NCBI RefSeq assembly: GCF_004798705.1
Contig: NZ_CP039290.1
Coordinates: forward strand, 1,054,001-1,118,000
DNA: 64,000 bases
Reading direction: 5' to 3'
From: Arthrobacter sp. PAMC25564
GTDB lineage: Bacteria > Actinomycetota > Actinomycetes > Actinomycetales > Micrococcaceae
Position numbers and translations under genes: made by a program. The notes under the pieces were generated by a model, which was not told where the DNA came from, made no database searches, and was given only the letters and a program-made list of their open reading frames with translations. Shown piece after piece: positions 1 through 8,801 of this stretch (within the stretch, counting starts at the first letter, position 1; each line of letters begins with the position of its first letter).

Positions 1-476
1 ATCACGATCACGGTGGCGGACAGGACGGCGTACTGCGGCAGCAGTGGCTGATCCGGCCGGATGAACTGGGGCATAAAGGCCAGGAAGAAGACGACGGCTT
101 TGGGGTTGAGCAGGTTGACCCACAGGCCGCGGCGGAACATCGAGAACGCCGGTTCATTGCGCAGGGCGGCGGCCTTCCCCTGGTCCAGGTCCGGTCTGTG
201 CAGGAACTGCCGGATGCCCAGATAGACCAGGTACGCGGCGCCGGCATAGCGGATCACGTTGAACGCCACCGGGGAGCTGGCCACGAGCACCCCGACGCCC
301 AGGGCCACAATCAGGATGTGCACCACCAGCGCCGCCTGCTGGCCCAGGATGCCCCAGATGGAACGGCGGAATCCCGAGTTCAGCGAGTTGCTCATGGTGT
401 TGATGGCGCCCGCGCCGGGCGTGAAGCTGATCAGGACGCCGGCGCCCGCGAGGGCCAGCCACAGGGAAGGTTGCAC
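1..476 (-). CDS. LysE/RhtB family amino-acid exporter, C-terminus cut by window edge
   Basis: This is the N-terminal part (about 158 residues) of a LysE-type exporter, an inner-membrane protein that effluxes amino acids or small metabolites. Family hallmarks are visible: an opening hydrophobic segment with SFTPGAGAINTMS, the GFRRSIWGILGQQ segment, and later GLWVNLLNPKAVVFFLAFMPQF. An in-frame stop lies four codons upstream of GTG 474-476 and no other start lies between, so GTG is the start. The Shine-Dalgarno is weak. The true C-terminus lies beyond base 1. Substrate cannot be inferred. Confidence 0.85.
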   Translation of the reverse strand, partial: MQPSLWLALAGAGVLISFTPGAGAINTMSNSLNSGFRRSIWGILGQQAALVVHILIVALGVGVLVASSPVAFNVIRYAGAAYLVYLGIRQFLHRPDLDQGKAAALRNEPAFSMFRRGLWVNLLNPKAVVFFLAFMPQFIRPDQPLLPQYAVLSATVIV

Positions 477-499
477 CCAGCCAGTTTAAGGCAGGTCAC

Positions 500-1201
500 T
501 TAGACGAGCGGCCACGGGTAACCCCTGCCGGTGCGGTCAACCGGCAGTACGCCCTCGTGCAGCAGGCGCTGCACCCGGCGCCGCAGGGCGGTGACCTCCG
601 CGTCGTCGAGGAGTTCGGCCACGTCGGGAGGCACGGCCTCCGCGAGCGGGGTGATGTCCCCGAGCAGGGCATCGGGGATGGGGTCACCGGCGAAGTCCCA
701 GATCACGGTGCGCAGTTTGTAGCCCGCCGAGAAGCACAGCCCATGGTCGATGCCCCACACCCGTCCGTCGTGGCCGCGCAGCACGTGCCCGCTCTTGCGG
801 TCTGTGTTGTTGGCGATGCAATCGAACAGGGCAATCTCCGACAGGACACGGTGGGTCTCGGGGGCGTCCTCGAACAGAGTGAAGTAATGCTCCTGGAAGT
901 CGCACTCGACGAACCACTGCAGCGAACCGATCCCCAAGGGCGCCTCCTCGCGGATCACCGTCGGCGGCACGAGTCCCCACCCCAGGGACTCGCTGAGCAG
1001 GTAGGCGGCGCGTTCCCGCCGGTAGAGCCCGGGCTCGAAATCGGACAGTGGCCGTTCCCCGGCCTCCGGCTTGTAGACCGCGTACGCGGAGTCGTCCGCG
1101 CAGGAGACCTGGACGAGGAACGTCTCGTTGCTGCTGCGCGGGATGCGGCCGAGCAGATCGACGCGGCCCTCGGTGAGCAGCGTCAGTTCCCGGCCGGACA
1201 C
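500..1201 (-). CDS. SCO1664 family protein (PI3/4-kinase-like fold)
   Basis: 233 residues resembling the actinobacterial SCO1664 family, which has a remote phosphatidylinositol-kinase-like domain. Visible features are AVYKPEAGERPL (a nucleotide-binding lysine region), EIALFDCIANNTDRKSGHVL (catalytic-loop-like DxxxxNxDRxxxH) and GIDHGLCF (metal-binding D). It lies 13 bases after the histidine phosphatase gene on the same strand and is surely co-transcribed with it. In many actinobacteria a DUF3090 gene sits between these two; here there is no room for it. The substrate of the family is unknown to me. Confidence 0.8.
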   Translation of the reverse strand: MSGRELTLLTEGRVDLLGRIPRSSNETFLVQVSCADDSAYAVYKPEAGERPLSDFEPGLYRRERAAYLLSESLGWGLVPPTVIREEAPLGIGSLQWFVECDFQEHYFTLFEDAPETHRVLSEIALFDCIANNTDRKSGHVLRGHDGRVWGIDHGLCFSAGYKLRTVIWDFAGDPIPDALLGDITPLAEAVPPDVAELLDDAEVTALRRRVQRLLHEGVLPVDRTGRGYPWPLV

Positions 1202-1214
1202 CGTCGGTCCTTCT

Positions 1215-1895
1215 TCACGACGCCCTCAACCCGCTGAGTGGTTCCGACGTCGAATTCACCATCAGTACGGCGGGATCCTGGCCCTCCAAGAACGAGAGGA
1301 CCGAGACCGAGCCCGGGCTGATGACGATCCGCTGGAAGAGGTCCAGAGGCGTGCCCAGGGCGTGGGCGACGGAGGCCTTGATCGGGTCGGCGTGCGAGAA
1401 GCACACAACGACGCCCCCCGCGTGGGCCGTGCACAGTAGCTCGAGCGATCCGACCATCCGCGCCTGCATCTGCGTGAAGCTCTCCCCGTTCGGGAAGCGG
1501 AAGGTCGACGGGCTGTGCTGGACGGTCTGCCACTGCGGCAGGACGGCCAGTTCGGCGATCGCGGCGCCGGTCCAGTCGCCAAAGTCGCATTCGAGCAGCC
1601 CGTCGTCGTGGTGCACTGCCATTCCCGTGCGGGCCGCCGTCGGCTCCGCCGTCTCGCAGGCGCGCTCCAGCGGTGAGGAATAGAGGGCGCTGACCGGCAG
1701 GCCCTCGAGCCGTTCCGCGACCCGTTCCGCCTGGGCCCGGCCGCGGTCGGACAGGTGCAGTCCGGGGGCGCGCCCCGGCAGCACCATGCCCGTGGTGGGC
1801 GTCTCGCCGTGGCGCACCAGAAGCAGGAGCGTGCCCTGCCGCTCGAGTGAGGGCCCGGAAGATGCTTCCGGCGCTGGTGATGCAGTCATCAGCAT
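1215..1895 (-). CDS. Histidine phosphatase family protein (MSMEG_4193-like phosphomutase)
   Basis: 226 residues of the phosphoglycerate-mutase-like superfamily. The catalytic RHG motif is in LLVRHGETPTTG near residue 28; further signatures are YSSPLERACETA, LLECDFGDWTG and VVCFSHADPIKA (second catalytic His). The family acts on phosphorylated small molecules through a phosphohistidine, and the substrate here is unknown. It is the first gene of a two-gene operon with the SCO1664 homologue. ATG 1893-1895 is divergent from the AAA ATPase start, leaving an 86-base shared promoter region. Confidence 0.85.
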   Translation of the reverse strand: MLMTASPAPEASSGPSLERQGTLLLLVRHGETPTTGMVLPGRAPGLHLSDRGRAQAERVAERLEGLPVSALYSSPLERACETAEPTAARTGMAVHHDDGLLECDFGDWTGAAIAELAVLPQWQTVQHSPSTFRFPNGESFTQMQARMVGSLELLCTAHAGGVVVCFSHADPIKASVAHALGTPLDLFQRIVISPGSVSVLSFLEGQDPAVLMVNSTSEPLSGLRAS

Positions 1896-1981
1896 TCAGC
1901 CTAAGCCGCACGGCAACGCAAAGCTCAGGAATCTCAAGAAATCCCTCGATTCCCCGCCCGGTCGAGGTCTACGGTGGAGGA

Positions 1982-3370
1982 GTGAGTAATCGCCCCGATA
2001 TCTTCACTGTTGGTGAACTGCGTGCCTCCGGCCACGTTCACAAGGACCTGCGCCGCGAAATCCGCGACAACCTGCTCGCCGCGCTCGCCGCCGGCCGCGA
2101 CCCCTGGCCCGGAATGTTCGGCTTCAGCCGGACCGTGCTGCCCCAGCTCGAGCGCGCCCTGCTCGCCGGCCACGACGTCGTCCTGCTTGGCGAACGCGGT
2201 CAGGGCAAGACCCGGCTCCTCCGGACCCTCGCCGGGCTGCTGGACGAGTGGTCGCCGGTGATCGAGGACTCGGAACTGAACGAACACCCGTACGAACCCA
2301 TCACCGAGCACTCCCGCGCCCGCGCCCTCACCGAGGGGGACCGGCTCCGGGTGGCGTGGCGCCACCGCTCGGAACGGTACGTAGAGAAGCTCGCGACGCC
2401 GGACACCTCCGTCGCAGACCTGATCGGCGACGTCGACCCGATGCGCGTGGCCGAGGGCCGCCGCCTCGGGGACCCGGAAACCATCCACTACGGCCTGGTC
2501 CCGCGCTCCAACCGCGGAATCATCGCCATCAACGAGCTGCCCGACCTCGCCGAGCGGATCCAGGTCTCGATGCTCAACGTGATGGAGGAACGCGACATCC
2601 AGATCCGCGGCTACGTGCTGCGGCTGCCGTTGGACGTTTTGGTCGTCGCGTCCGCCAACCCGGAGGACTACACCAACCGCGGCCGGATCATCACGCCGCT
2701 GCGGGACCGCTTCGGCGCCGAGATCCGCACCCACTACCCGATCGAGCTCGACGACGAGGTGGCCGTCATCCGGCAGGAGGGGCACCTGGTGGCCGGCGTT
2801 CCGCCCGTCATCCTCGAAATCCTGGCCCGCTACACCCGGGCCTTGCGGCAGTCCCCGGCCATCAACCAGACCTCCGGGGTGTCCGCGCGGTTCGCCATCG
2901 CCGGCGCCGAAACCGTCGCCGCGGCCGCCCTGCGCCGGGCCAGCGTGCGCGGCGAGGACGAGGCCGTCGCCCGGATCATCGACCTGGATGCCGCGGTGGA
3001 AGTCCTGGCCGGGAAGATCGAGTTCGAGTCCGGGGAGGAAGGGCGGGAACAGGACATTCTCGACCACCTCCTGCGCATGGCCACCGCAGAAGCCGTGCGG
3101 GCGCACTTCCACGGCATCGACATGGGTGAACTCGTTGCCGCGCTGGACGGCCACACCACCGTGACCACCGGGGAACTGGTCACCGCGCGGGAGTTCCTGC
3201 AGAACCTCCCGCCCCTCAACGGATCGCGCCTCTACGACGAAATCAGTGAGCGCCTGGGCGCGGAAAACGACGGGCAGCGCGCCGCCGCCGTCGAACTGGC
3301 ACTGGAGGGTCTCTACCTCGCCCGGCGGATTTCCAAGGAGTCCGACGACGAGGCGACGATCTACGGCTAG
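1982..3370 (+). CDS. AAA family ATPase, MoxR / Mg-chelatase ChlI-like
   Basis: 462 residues from GTG 1982. Walker A is GERGQGKT (about 70-77), Walker B lies in GIIAINELPDL (about 179-189), and a sensor-like ASANPEDYTNRGR plus TPLRDRFG follows, as in ChlI/MoxR ATPases. The open frame extends to 1847, but that would overlap the divergent phosphatase gene and reads as noise, so GTG 1982 (after GGAGGA at 1976-1981, unusually close) is preferred. It is followed 25 bases later by a VWA-domain gene. Such AAA+VWA pairs act as metal-insertion or protein-remodelling chaperones; the client is not evident. No cobalt or magnesium chelatase large subunit is near. Confidence 0.85.
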   Translation: MSNRPDIFTVGELRASGHVHKDLRREIRDNLLAALAAGRDPWPGMFGFSRTVLPQLERALLAGHDVVLLGERGQGKTRLLRTLAGLLDEWSPVIEDSELNEHPYEPITEHSRARALTEGDRLRVAWRHRSERYVEKLATPDTSVADLIGDVDPMRVAEGRRLGDPETIHYGLVPRSNRGIIAINELPDLAERIQVSMLNVMEERDIQIRGYVLRLPLDVLVVASANPEDYTNRGRIITPLRDRFGAEIRTHYPIELDDEVAVIRQEGHLVAGVPPVILEILARYTRALRQSPAINQTSGVSARFAIAGAETVAAAALRRASVRGEDEAVARIIDLDAAVEVLAGKIEFESGEEGREQDILDHLLRMATAEAVRAHFHGIDMGELVAALDGHTTVTTGELVTAREFLQNLPPLNGSRLYDEISERLGAENDGQRAAAVELALEGLYLARRISKESDDEATIYG

Positions 3371-3395
3371 GCAGCTTTACGGCTAAGGAGGCCTC

Positions 3396-5399
3396 ATGAC
3401 CGCTCACAACCGGTCCCGGTACAGCCGGTACACGGGAGGACCGGATCCGCTCGCTCCGCCGGTGGACCTGGCGGAGGCCCTTGACGCGATTGCCGAGGAC
3501 GTCATGGCCGGCTACTCGCCACGGCACGCCCTCCAGGAGTACCTGCGGCGCGGCGGCCGCAGCCGGGAAGGGCTCGACGACCTCGCCGGCCGCGTCCAGC
3601 AGCGGCGGCGCGAACTGCTGGGCCGCCACCGGCTGGACGGCACCCTCAACGAGGTCCGCAAGCTGCTCGACACCGCGGTGCTGGAGGAGCGCAAGCAGTT
3701 GGCCCGCGACGCCATGATGGACAACACCGACCGCGCCTTCCGGGAGATGCAACTGCAGAACCTGCCCCAGTCCACGGCGGCGGCGGTTAACGAACTCGCC
3801 TCCTATGACTGGCAGTCGAGCACCGCCCGGGAGGCCTACGAGCGGATCAAGGATCTGCTGGGCCGGGAAGTCCTGGACCAGCGGTTCGCCGGAATGAAGC
3901 AGGCGCTCGAGGGCGCCACCGATGAAGACCGCGCTGCCGTCAGCGAGATGCTGCAGGACCTCAACGGGCTGCTCGACAAACACCGCCGCGGCGAGGACAC
4001 CGACGCGGACTTCCAGGATTTCATGGCCAAACACGGCCCGTTCTTCCCGGAGAACCCGCAATCTGTCGAGGAGCTGGTGGACGCGCTCGCCCGGCGCGCG
4101 GCCGCAGCCCAGCGGCTCCTGCAATCCATGTCCGCCGAGCAGCGCGAGGAGCTGATGCGGCTCTCAGCCCAGGCGTTCGGCTCACCCGAGCTTATGGCAC
4201 AGCTGGGCCAACTCGACGCCAACTTGCAGGCACTGCGTCCCGGCGAGGACTGGGCCGGCTCCGAACGCTTCGAGGGTGAGGAAGGGCTCGGACTCGGCGA
4301 CGGCACCGGCGTGCTGCAGGACATCGCCGAACTGGATGAGCTGGCCGGGCAGCTCTCCCAGGACTACAACGGGTCCCGCTTGGACGACCTGGACCTGGAC
4401 GCGCTCGCGCGCCAGCTGGGGCAGGGTGCCGCCGTGACGGCCCGCACCCTCGCGGAGATCGAGCGGGCCATGCAGGACGGCGGCTTCCTCCAGCGCGGGA
4501 CCGACGGCGACCTCCGCCTGTCCCCGCAGGCCATGCGGCGGCTCGGCAGGTCGCTGTTGCGGGATACCGCTAAGCAGCTCTCCGGCCGGCAGGGGCGCCG
4601 GGACACACGCGTCGCCGGGGCGGCAGGGGAACAGACCGGCTCCAGCCGCCCCTGGGAGTTCGGGGACGCCGAACCGTGGGACGTCACCCGCACCATCACC
4701 AATGCGATCCGCCGCACGATCGCCGACGGCGGCGACCCCCGAAGCGGGCTGCGACTGGCCATGGATGACATCGAGGTGACGGAGACGGAGGCCCGGACGC
4801 AGGCCGCCGTCGTGCTGCTGGTCGATGTGTCGTTCTCGATGGCCGCCGAGGGGCGGTGGGTGCCGATGAAACGCACCGCGCTCGCCTTACACCACCTCGT
4901 CTCAACCCGTTTCCGTGGAGACCGTCTGCAGCTGATCACGTTCGGCCGCTACGCGCAGTCCATGGACATCGGCGAGCTCACGGCCCTGCCTGCACGGCAG
5001 GAGCAGGGGACCAACCTGCATCACGGCTTGCTGCTGGCCAACCGTTTCTTCCGCCAGCACCCGTCGATGCAGCCCGTCCTGCTCGTGGTGACGGATGGCG
5101 AACCGACCGCCCACCTGTTGCCGGAGGGCGAGTCATGGTTCTCCTGGCCGCCGGACCCGGAGACCATCCGTGTCACGGTCGCCGAGCTCGACCGCCTTGG
5201 GCGCACCGGCACGCAAGCCACGTTCTTCCGGCTCGGCGGCGACCCGGGCCTCGAGCAGTTCGTCCAGCGCATGGTCCGCCGTATCGGGGGCCGGGTCGTC
5301 GCGCCCGAGGCCGGGGACCTCGGCGCTGCCGTTGTGGGGGAGTATCTCCGCGCTCATTTTCGTGGCCAGCCCTATGACGACGCCGACTGGGCGTCCTAG
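3396..5399 (+). CDS. VWA domain-containing protein, partner of the AAA ATPase
   Basis: 667 residues. A long charged, largely helical N-terminal part rich in Asp/Glu/Gln (to about residue 440) leads into a C-terminal von Willebrand A domain. The MIDAS motif is DVSFS (Asp477-x-Ser-x-Ser), and VVTDGEPTAH supplies the later metal-coordinating Asp. ATG 3396 is preceded by TAAGGAGG, a strong ribosome site just after the ATPase stop, so the two are translated as an operon. By analogy with RavA-ViaA and MoxR-VWA pairs it is probably the substrate-adapter half of a chaperone; that role is inferred. Confidence 0.83.
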   Translation: MTAHNRSRYSRYTGGPDPLAPPVDLAEALDAIAEDVMAGYSPRHALQEYLRRGGRSREGLDDLAGRVQQRRRELLGRHRLDGTLNEVRKLLDTAVLEERKQLARDAMMDNTDRAFREMQLQNLPQSTAAAVNELASYDWQSSTAREAYERIKDLLGREVLDQRFAGMKQALEGATDEDRAAVSEMLQDLNGLLDKHRRGEDTDADFQDFMAKHGPFFPENPQSVEELVDALARRAAAAQRLLQSMSAEQREELMRLSAQAFGSPELMAQLGQLDANLQALRPGEDWAGSERFEGEEGLGLGDGTGVLQDIAELDELAGQLSQDYNGSRLDDLDLDALARQLGQGAAVTARTLAEIERAMQDGGFLQRGTDGDLRLSPQAMRRLGRSLLRDTAKQLSGRQGRRDTRVAGAAGEQTGSSRPWEFGDAEPWDVTRTITNAIRRTIADGGDPRSGLRLAMDDIEVTETEARTQAAVVLLVDVSFSMAAEGRWVPMKRTALALHHLVSTRFRGDRLQLITFGRYAQSMDIGELTALPARQEQGTNLHHGLLLANRFFRQHPSMQPVLLVVTDGEPTAHLLPEGESWFSWPPDPETIRVTVAELDRLGRTGTQATFFRLGGDPGLEQFVQRMVRRIGGRVVAPEAGDLGAAVVGEYLRAHFRGQPYDDADWAS

Positions 5400-5433
5400 A
5401 CGGCGGGAATTTCCCGGGAACCAGGCGCCTGCG

Positions 5434-5985
5434 TCAGCTGGCGCGGAGCCCATAGCTGAGAACCATGTTCCCCTTGCTGGTCTGTTGCGATTCCAGCAGC
5501 TCCAGCCGGGTCAACGGATCGCCGTCGGCGAAGAGCCGCCGGCCTTTTCCCGCAATGACGGGATGGACCATCAGCGTCAGCGAGTCGAGCAACCCCGCGA
5601 ACAGCAGTTGGCGGACCAGGGAGATGCTGGCAAAAACACCGATCTCGCCGCCGTGGCCGTTCTTGAGGTCGGCCACGAACTCCTCCAACGGGCCCTCGAT
5701 AAGGCGGGAGTTCTGCCACTCGAGACCGCCCGAGAGCGTTCTGGAGGCGACGAACTTCGGCAGCGGATTGATGAAGTCGCCGAAAGGATCTCCGCCGGCT
5801 GCCTGAGGCCAGTAGCCTGCCCACTCCTGGTAGCCGACCCGGCCCAGAACCGCCGTGTCCACGCGGCCGATCATCTGTCCCATCCCGGCACCCAGCTCGT
5901 CGTCGAAGCTGTCGAACTGCCAAAGGTTGGGGGACTCAACCACGCCGTCCACGGAGCAGAAGAGGCCGGCGGTCAGTTTTCGCAT
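5434..5985 (-). CDS. Dihydrofolate reductase family protein (RibD C-terminal-like)
   Basis: 183 residues starting MRKLTAGLFCSVDGVVE, the usual opening of small RibD-C/DHFR-like reductases, followed by VLGRVGYQEWAGYWP, KFVASRTL, GEIGVFAS and MVHPVIAGKGRRLF. These are probably NADPH-dependent cytoplasmic reductases with unassigned substrates. ATG 5983-5985 has a strong GAGGAG (5993-5998) upstream. The frame stays open upstream through the remains of an SDR gene to 6285, so a longer read-through product is possible, but the good ribosome site supports the internal ATG. Convergent with the VWA gene. Confidence 0.85.
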   Translation of the reverse strand: MRKLTAGLFCSVDGVVESPNLWQFDSFDDELGAGMGQMIGRVDTAVLGRVGYQEWAGYWPQAAGGDPFGDFINPLPKFVASRTLSGGLEWQNSRLIEGPLEEFVADLKNGHGGEIGVFASISLVRQLLFAGLLDSLTLMVHPVIAGKGRRLFADGDPLTRLELLESQQTSKGNMVLSYGLRAS

Positions 5986-6167
5986 TGTTGTTCTCCTCAC
6001 AGGGGTTTCCTTGCACCCTATCGACAGAACGGAAAGCAAGGAATAACCGGGGTGGAAACTGGCCAGGCCCGGCAGGCGGCGTGCTGCCGCCTGCCGGGTC
6101 ATGGCCGGGTTGCCTCCTTTGTTAGCTCCCGGTGCCGGACCCGCTGGCACCCGGGCGGCCCATTCCG

Positions 6168-6285
6168 CCGTCCGGGCCGCCTTAGCGATGTCGGTGCCCA
6201 TGCAACGGCCGGCGCCGGTGATGAACCAGACCTTCTTGGCGGTGACGTTGTCCTTTTGCCCTGTCATGTATTCCTGTTCAGTCAT
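6168..6285 (-). pseudogene. Short-chain dehydrogenase remnant, N-terminus only
   Basis: From ATG 6283-6285 the frame encodes KKVWFITGAGRCMGTDI, the first strand and nucleotide-binding loop of an SDR oxidoreductase, with Cys where the TGxxxGxG motif normally has its second Gly. After about 37 residues the similarity stops and the frame runs without a stop into the DHFR-like gene. The start overlaps the stop of the upstream regulator, as expected for a translationally coupled pair. The rest of the SDR (about 220-270 residues in the family) has been deleted. MmyB-type regulators often neighbour SDR genes, which supports former pairing. Confidence 0.7.
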
Positions 6286-7243
6286 GTGATGGTTCTGTCT
6301 TTCCTGGGTTGGGCGGTCCGGGCTGCGCGGGGGAGCGCAAGTCAGGGACGGTGGATCCGACGGCAGGACGGCCCGTGGTGGTTGTTTCGGGAGGCGATGC
6401 CGCCCAGCTGGCGAGGAACGCCAGCGCATTTTCGGATGGGGAGCCGGGCGCAGCCGTGAAGGTGAACAGGGTCTGGCCCTCATCGCCGGGAAGGTCCAGT
6501 GTCTCGTACTGCAGGGACAAATCCCCGGCGACCGGATGGTGGAATCGCTTGGTCCCCGTGGTGTGGATCCGCACGTCGTGCCCCGCCCGCAAAGCGGCGA
6601 ACAGTCCACTGCGCGTGGCCAGCTCCCCGACCAGCTCGTTCAGCGCGCTGTCGTACGGGTTCCGCCCCGATTCCGAGCGCAGCATCGCCACCGTGGCCGC
6701 AGCGATCGCCCGCCAATCGGGGTAGAAGTCACCTGCGCCCGGGTCCAGGAAGAGGTAGCGGGCCTGGTTCGGCAACCGGCCCGGAGCCCGCGGCCCTGGC
6801 TGCGCGGCGGAGTTGAACACCCCCGCGTACAGCGCACGGCCCAGCAGGTTGGCGGCCAGCACGTCCGAACGGCCGTTCTGCACCAGTGCCACCACTCCGG
6901 TCATGCCATCCAGGAGACGCAGCACCCCGGGACGGACCCGCTGCTGCGGTGGCCGGCCGGGCGCCCGCTGCGCCGGAGTGTTGGCCGTCCGCGCCAGATC
7001 CATCAGGTGCGCACGCTCGGCCTCGTCCAGCTGAAGGGCCGAGGCCACAGCCTCGAGCACCCCGTCTGAGACGCCGCGAATGCTGCCGCGCTCCAGCCGC
7101 GTGTAGTAGTCCGTGCTCACCCCGGCGAGCTGCGCCACTTCCTCACGGCGCAGATCCCCGTAGCTGGGGAGCCCGGCCTGCTCCGGGTTGATCTTCGCGC
7201 GACGGGTGATCAGGAACTCACGGATGTCCTCTTTCTTGTCCAC
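6278..7243 (-). CDS. XRE-family regulator with MmyB-like ligand domain
   Basis: 321 residues from GTG 7241-7243. The N-terminal helix-turn-helix includes YGDLRREEVAQLAGVSTDY and TRLERGSIRGVSDGVLEAV; the C-terminal part (from about residue 100) has the MmyB/MLTR-like pattern VLAANLLGRALY, RYLFLDPGAGDFYPDW and FHHPVAGDLSLQYETL. Such proteins bind small ligands and commonly control an adjacent SDR gene. The start is not certain: GGGAGAT lies almost directly before this GTG. Its presumed target downstream is truncated, so the regulator may be orphaned. Confidence 0.85.
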   Translation of the reverse strand: MDKKEDIREFLITRRAKINPEQAGLPSYGDLRREEVAQLAGVSTDYYTRLERGSIRGVSDGVLEAVASALQLDEAERAHLMDLARTANTPAQRAPGRPPQQRVRPGVLRLLDGMTGVVALVQNGRSDVLAANLLGRALYAGVFNSAAQPGPRAPGRLPNQARYLFLDPGAGDFYPDWRAIAAATVAMLRSESGRNPYDSALNELVGELATRSGLFAALRAGHDVRIHTTGTKRFHHPVAGDLSLQYETLDLPGDEGQTLFTFTAAPGSPSENALAFLASWAASPPETTTTGRPAVGSTVPDLRSPAQPGPPNPGKTEPSHD

Positions 7244-7375
7244 ATCTCCCACGCTACGCAGCCCGGGCGGCCGGTGGCAGTGTCTGTCAGACACCCCCGG
7301 GCCAGTCTGAGGCAGCAGGAGCCAGTCGCCACGTGGAGCCCTCAAGATCGAACGCCGTTGTCCTGCCGCACGCGT

Positions 7376-7831
7376 TCAGCCACACTTGCCCAGGCTCGAA
7401 TGAGACCAGTGGAACATGGTCCTTGGAAGGTCCTCATGGCTCGGATACTGGTCAAAGTACGAGCGCGCGCGGGCTGACCTATAACCCGTCTCATCGATGG
7501 CAAAGTGGCCGATCAGCTGCATGCCCCGGTCGGCCGCCTTCGAAGCCAATATGCGCGCCTCGTCCATGATGGGTTCCGAGAAATCGTATTCGCTAAATCT
7601 GCCAGGGTGGGCGATGGCAAAGTACCTGGTGTATTCAGGATCCAGCGCCACCAGGACAGCATCGAGGAAAGGCGCCAGTGAGCCGGAAAAATCCTCGGCA
7701 ATGACGTCAACGCTGTCCAGCCGCATTTCTGCGTCGACGCATATCAGCACAAGGTTTGGCACGAGTTTGCCGTCCTGGACGATGAACGGGCGGGCAAGAA
7801 TTTCGAAGTCGAATCCAGCTTGAATGATCAT
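7376..7831 (-). CDS. Hypothetical protein, possibly a degenerate RadC-like JAB domain
   Basis: 151 residues, not recognised with certainty. The order of segments, LICVDAEMRLDSVDVI, then TRYFAIAHPG, then DEARILASKAADRGMQLIGHFAIDETGYRS, parallels the RadC/JAB layout (strand, HxHPSG loop, helix, DHxIVG...YxS). In that reading the metal ligands are altered: HNHPSG would correspond to AHPG and DH to GH, so it would be catalytically dead. This is by-eye inference. The base composition is less GC-rich than neighbouring genes, hinting at transfer. It stands alone between convergent-free flanks. Confidence 0.5.
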   Translation of the reverse strand: MIIQAGFDFEILARPFIVQDGKLVPNLVLICVDAEMRLDSVDVIAEDFSGSLAPFLDAVLVALDPEYTRYFAIAHPGRFSEYDFSEPIMDEARILASKAADRGMQLIGHFAIDETGYRSARARSYFDQYPSHEDLPRTMFHWSHSSLGKCG

Positions 7832-7931
7832 GTATCGACGCTACAAACCAAGGCCTACACGGACCAGAGCCCGCCCAAGCTATGTGGAAAACGTCCGTGG
7901 CAAAGTTAAACCACGCGGCATCCCCACGGGC

Positions 7932-8747
7932 TCACGCCCGGGCGATGACCTCTCCGTTGGGGATCAGGAACCAGCCGTCGTCGGTGGAGCCCCAGCGGTG
8001 CCAGCCGGCGGAAATCCGCGCCAGGTCGGCGGCGTTGGCGAAGCCGTATTCGAGGGCCTGGTCCGCGAAGGCCGAGTGCAGCACGCGTTCGCCCCACACC
8101 CGTGCCTGCCAGCGGCGCTGCTGGCCGGTGGCGTAGAGCCAGTTGCTGCTGGAGGGTGCGACGTCGGTGAACCCGGCGGACTGGGCCCAGGACACCAGAC
8201 GGCGGCCGGCGTCGGGTTCGGCCCCGTTGCGGCGGGCGATCCGCTGGTAGAGCTCCATCCATTCATCCAGCTCGGGGACGGCGGGGTACCAGCTCATGCC
8301 GTGGAAATCGGCGTCGCGAACCGCCACGATCCCGCCGGGCTTGGCGACCCGGCGCATTTCCCGCAGGGCAGCCACGGGATCCGTCAGGTGTTGCAGCACC
8401 TGGTGGGCGTGCACGACGTCGAAGCTCTCGTCCTCGAAACCCAGGTCGTAGATGTTGCCGGCGACGAAATCGGCGTTGCCCACCCCGCGCTCTGCCGCCA
8501 GCGCGGTAGCCTGGGCGATCACCTCGGGCGAGCGGTCCAGTCCGGTGACCTTCCCGGGGGCAACGAGTTGGGCGAAATCGCAGGTGATGCTGCCCGGCCC
8601 GCAGCCGACGTCGAGCACCGAAACCCCGGGTAAAAGGTGCGGGATGACAAAGGCCGCGGAGTTCTCTGCCGTGCGCGAGGCGTGGGCGCGGACCACCGAC
8701 TCGTGGTGGCCGTGGGTGTAGACATCTTCGGGCTGCTGGTCACTCAT
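7932..8747 (-). CDS. Class I SAM-dependent methyltransferase
   Basis: 271 residues. Motif I is VLDVGCGPGSIT (SAM-binding glycine loop, around residue 47), the acidic residue after strand 2 is in VTGLDRSPE, and the post-motif pattern SFDVVHAHQVLQHL with LREMRRVAKPGGIV is typical of Methyltransf_11/25 proteins (UbiE-like). The acceptor substrate is unknown. The gene lies downstream of marR on the same strand but is separated from it by a strong hairpin, so it is probably transcribed on its own. Confidence 0.85.
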   Translation of the reverse strand: MSDQQPEDVYTHGHHESVVRAHASRTAENSAAFVIPHLLPGVSVLDVGCGPGSITCDFAQLVAPGKVTGLDRSPEVIAQATALAAERGVGNADFVAGNIYDLGFEDESFDVVHAHQVLQHLTDPVAALREMRRVAKPGGIVAVRDADFHGMSWYPAVPELDEWMELYQRIARRNGAEPDAGRRLVSWAQSAGFTDVAPSSSNWLYATGQQRRWQARVWGERVLHSAFADQALEYGFANAADLARISAGWHRWGSTDDGWFLIPNGEVIARA

Positions 8748-8801
8748 AATGGAACGCTACCCCTCCGCCCCGGAAAATCGTCGAACCAACCCAACCAGCT
8801 G

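Noticed and set aside
1934..3154. Long minus-strand open frame opposite the AAA ATPase gene
   Set aside because: Pure high-GC shadow: Gly/Asp/Val/His-rich translation without family motifs, opposite a well-supported gene.
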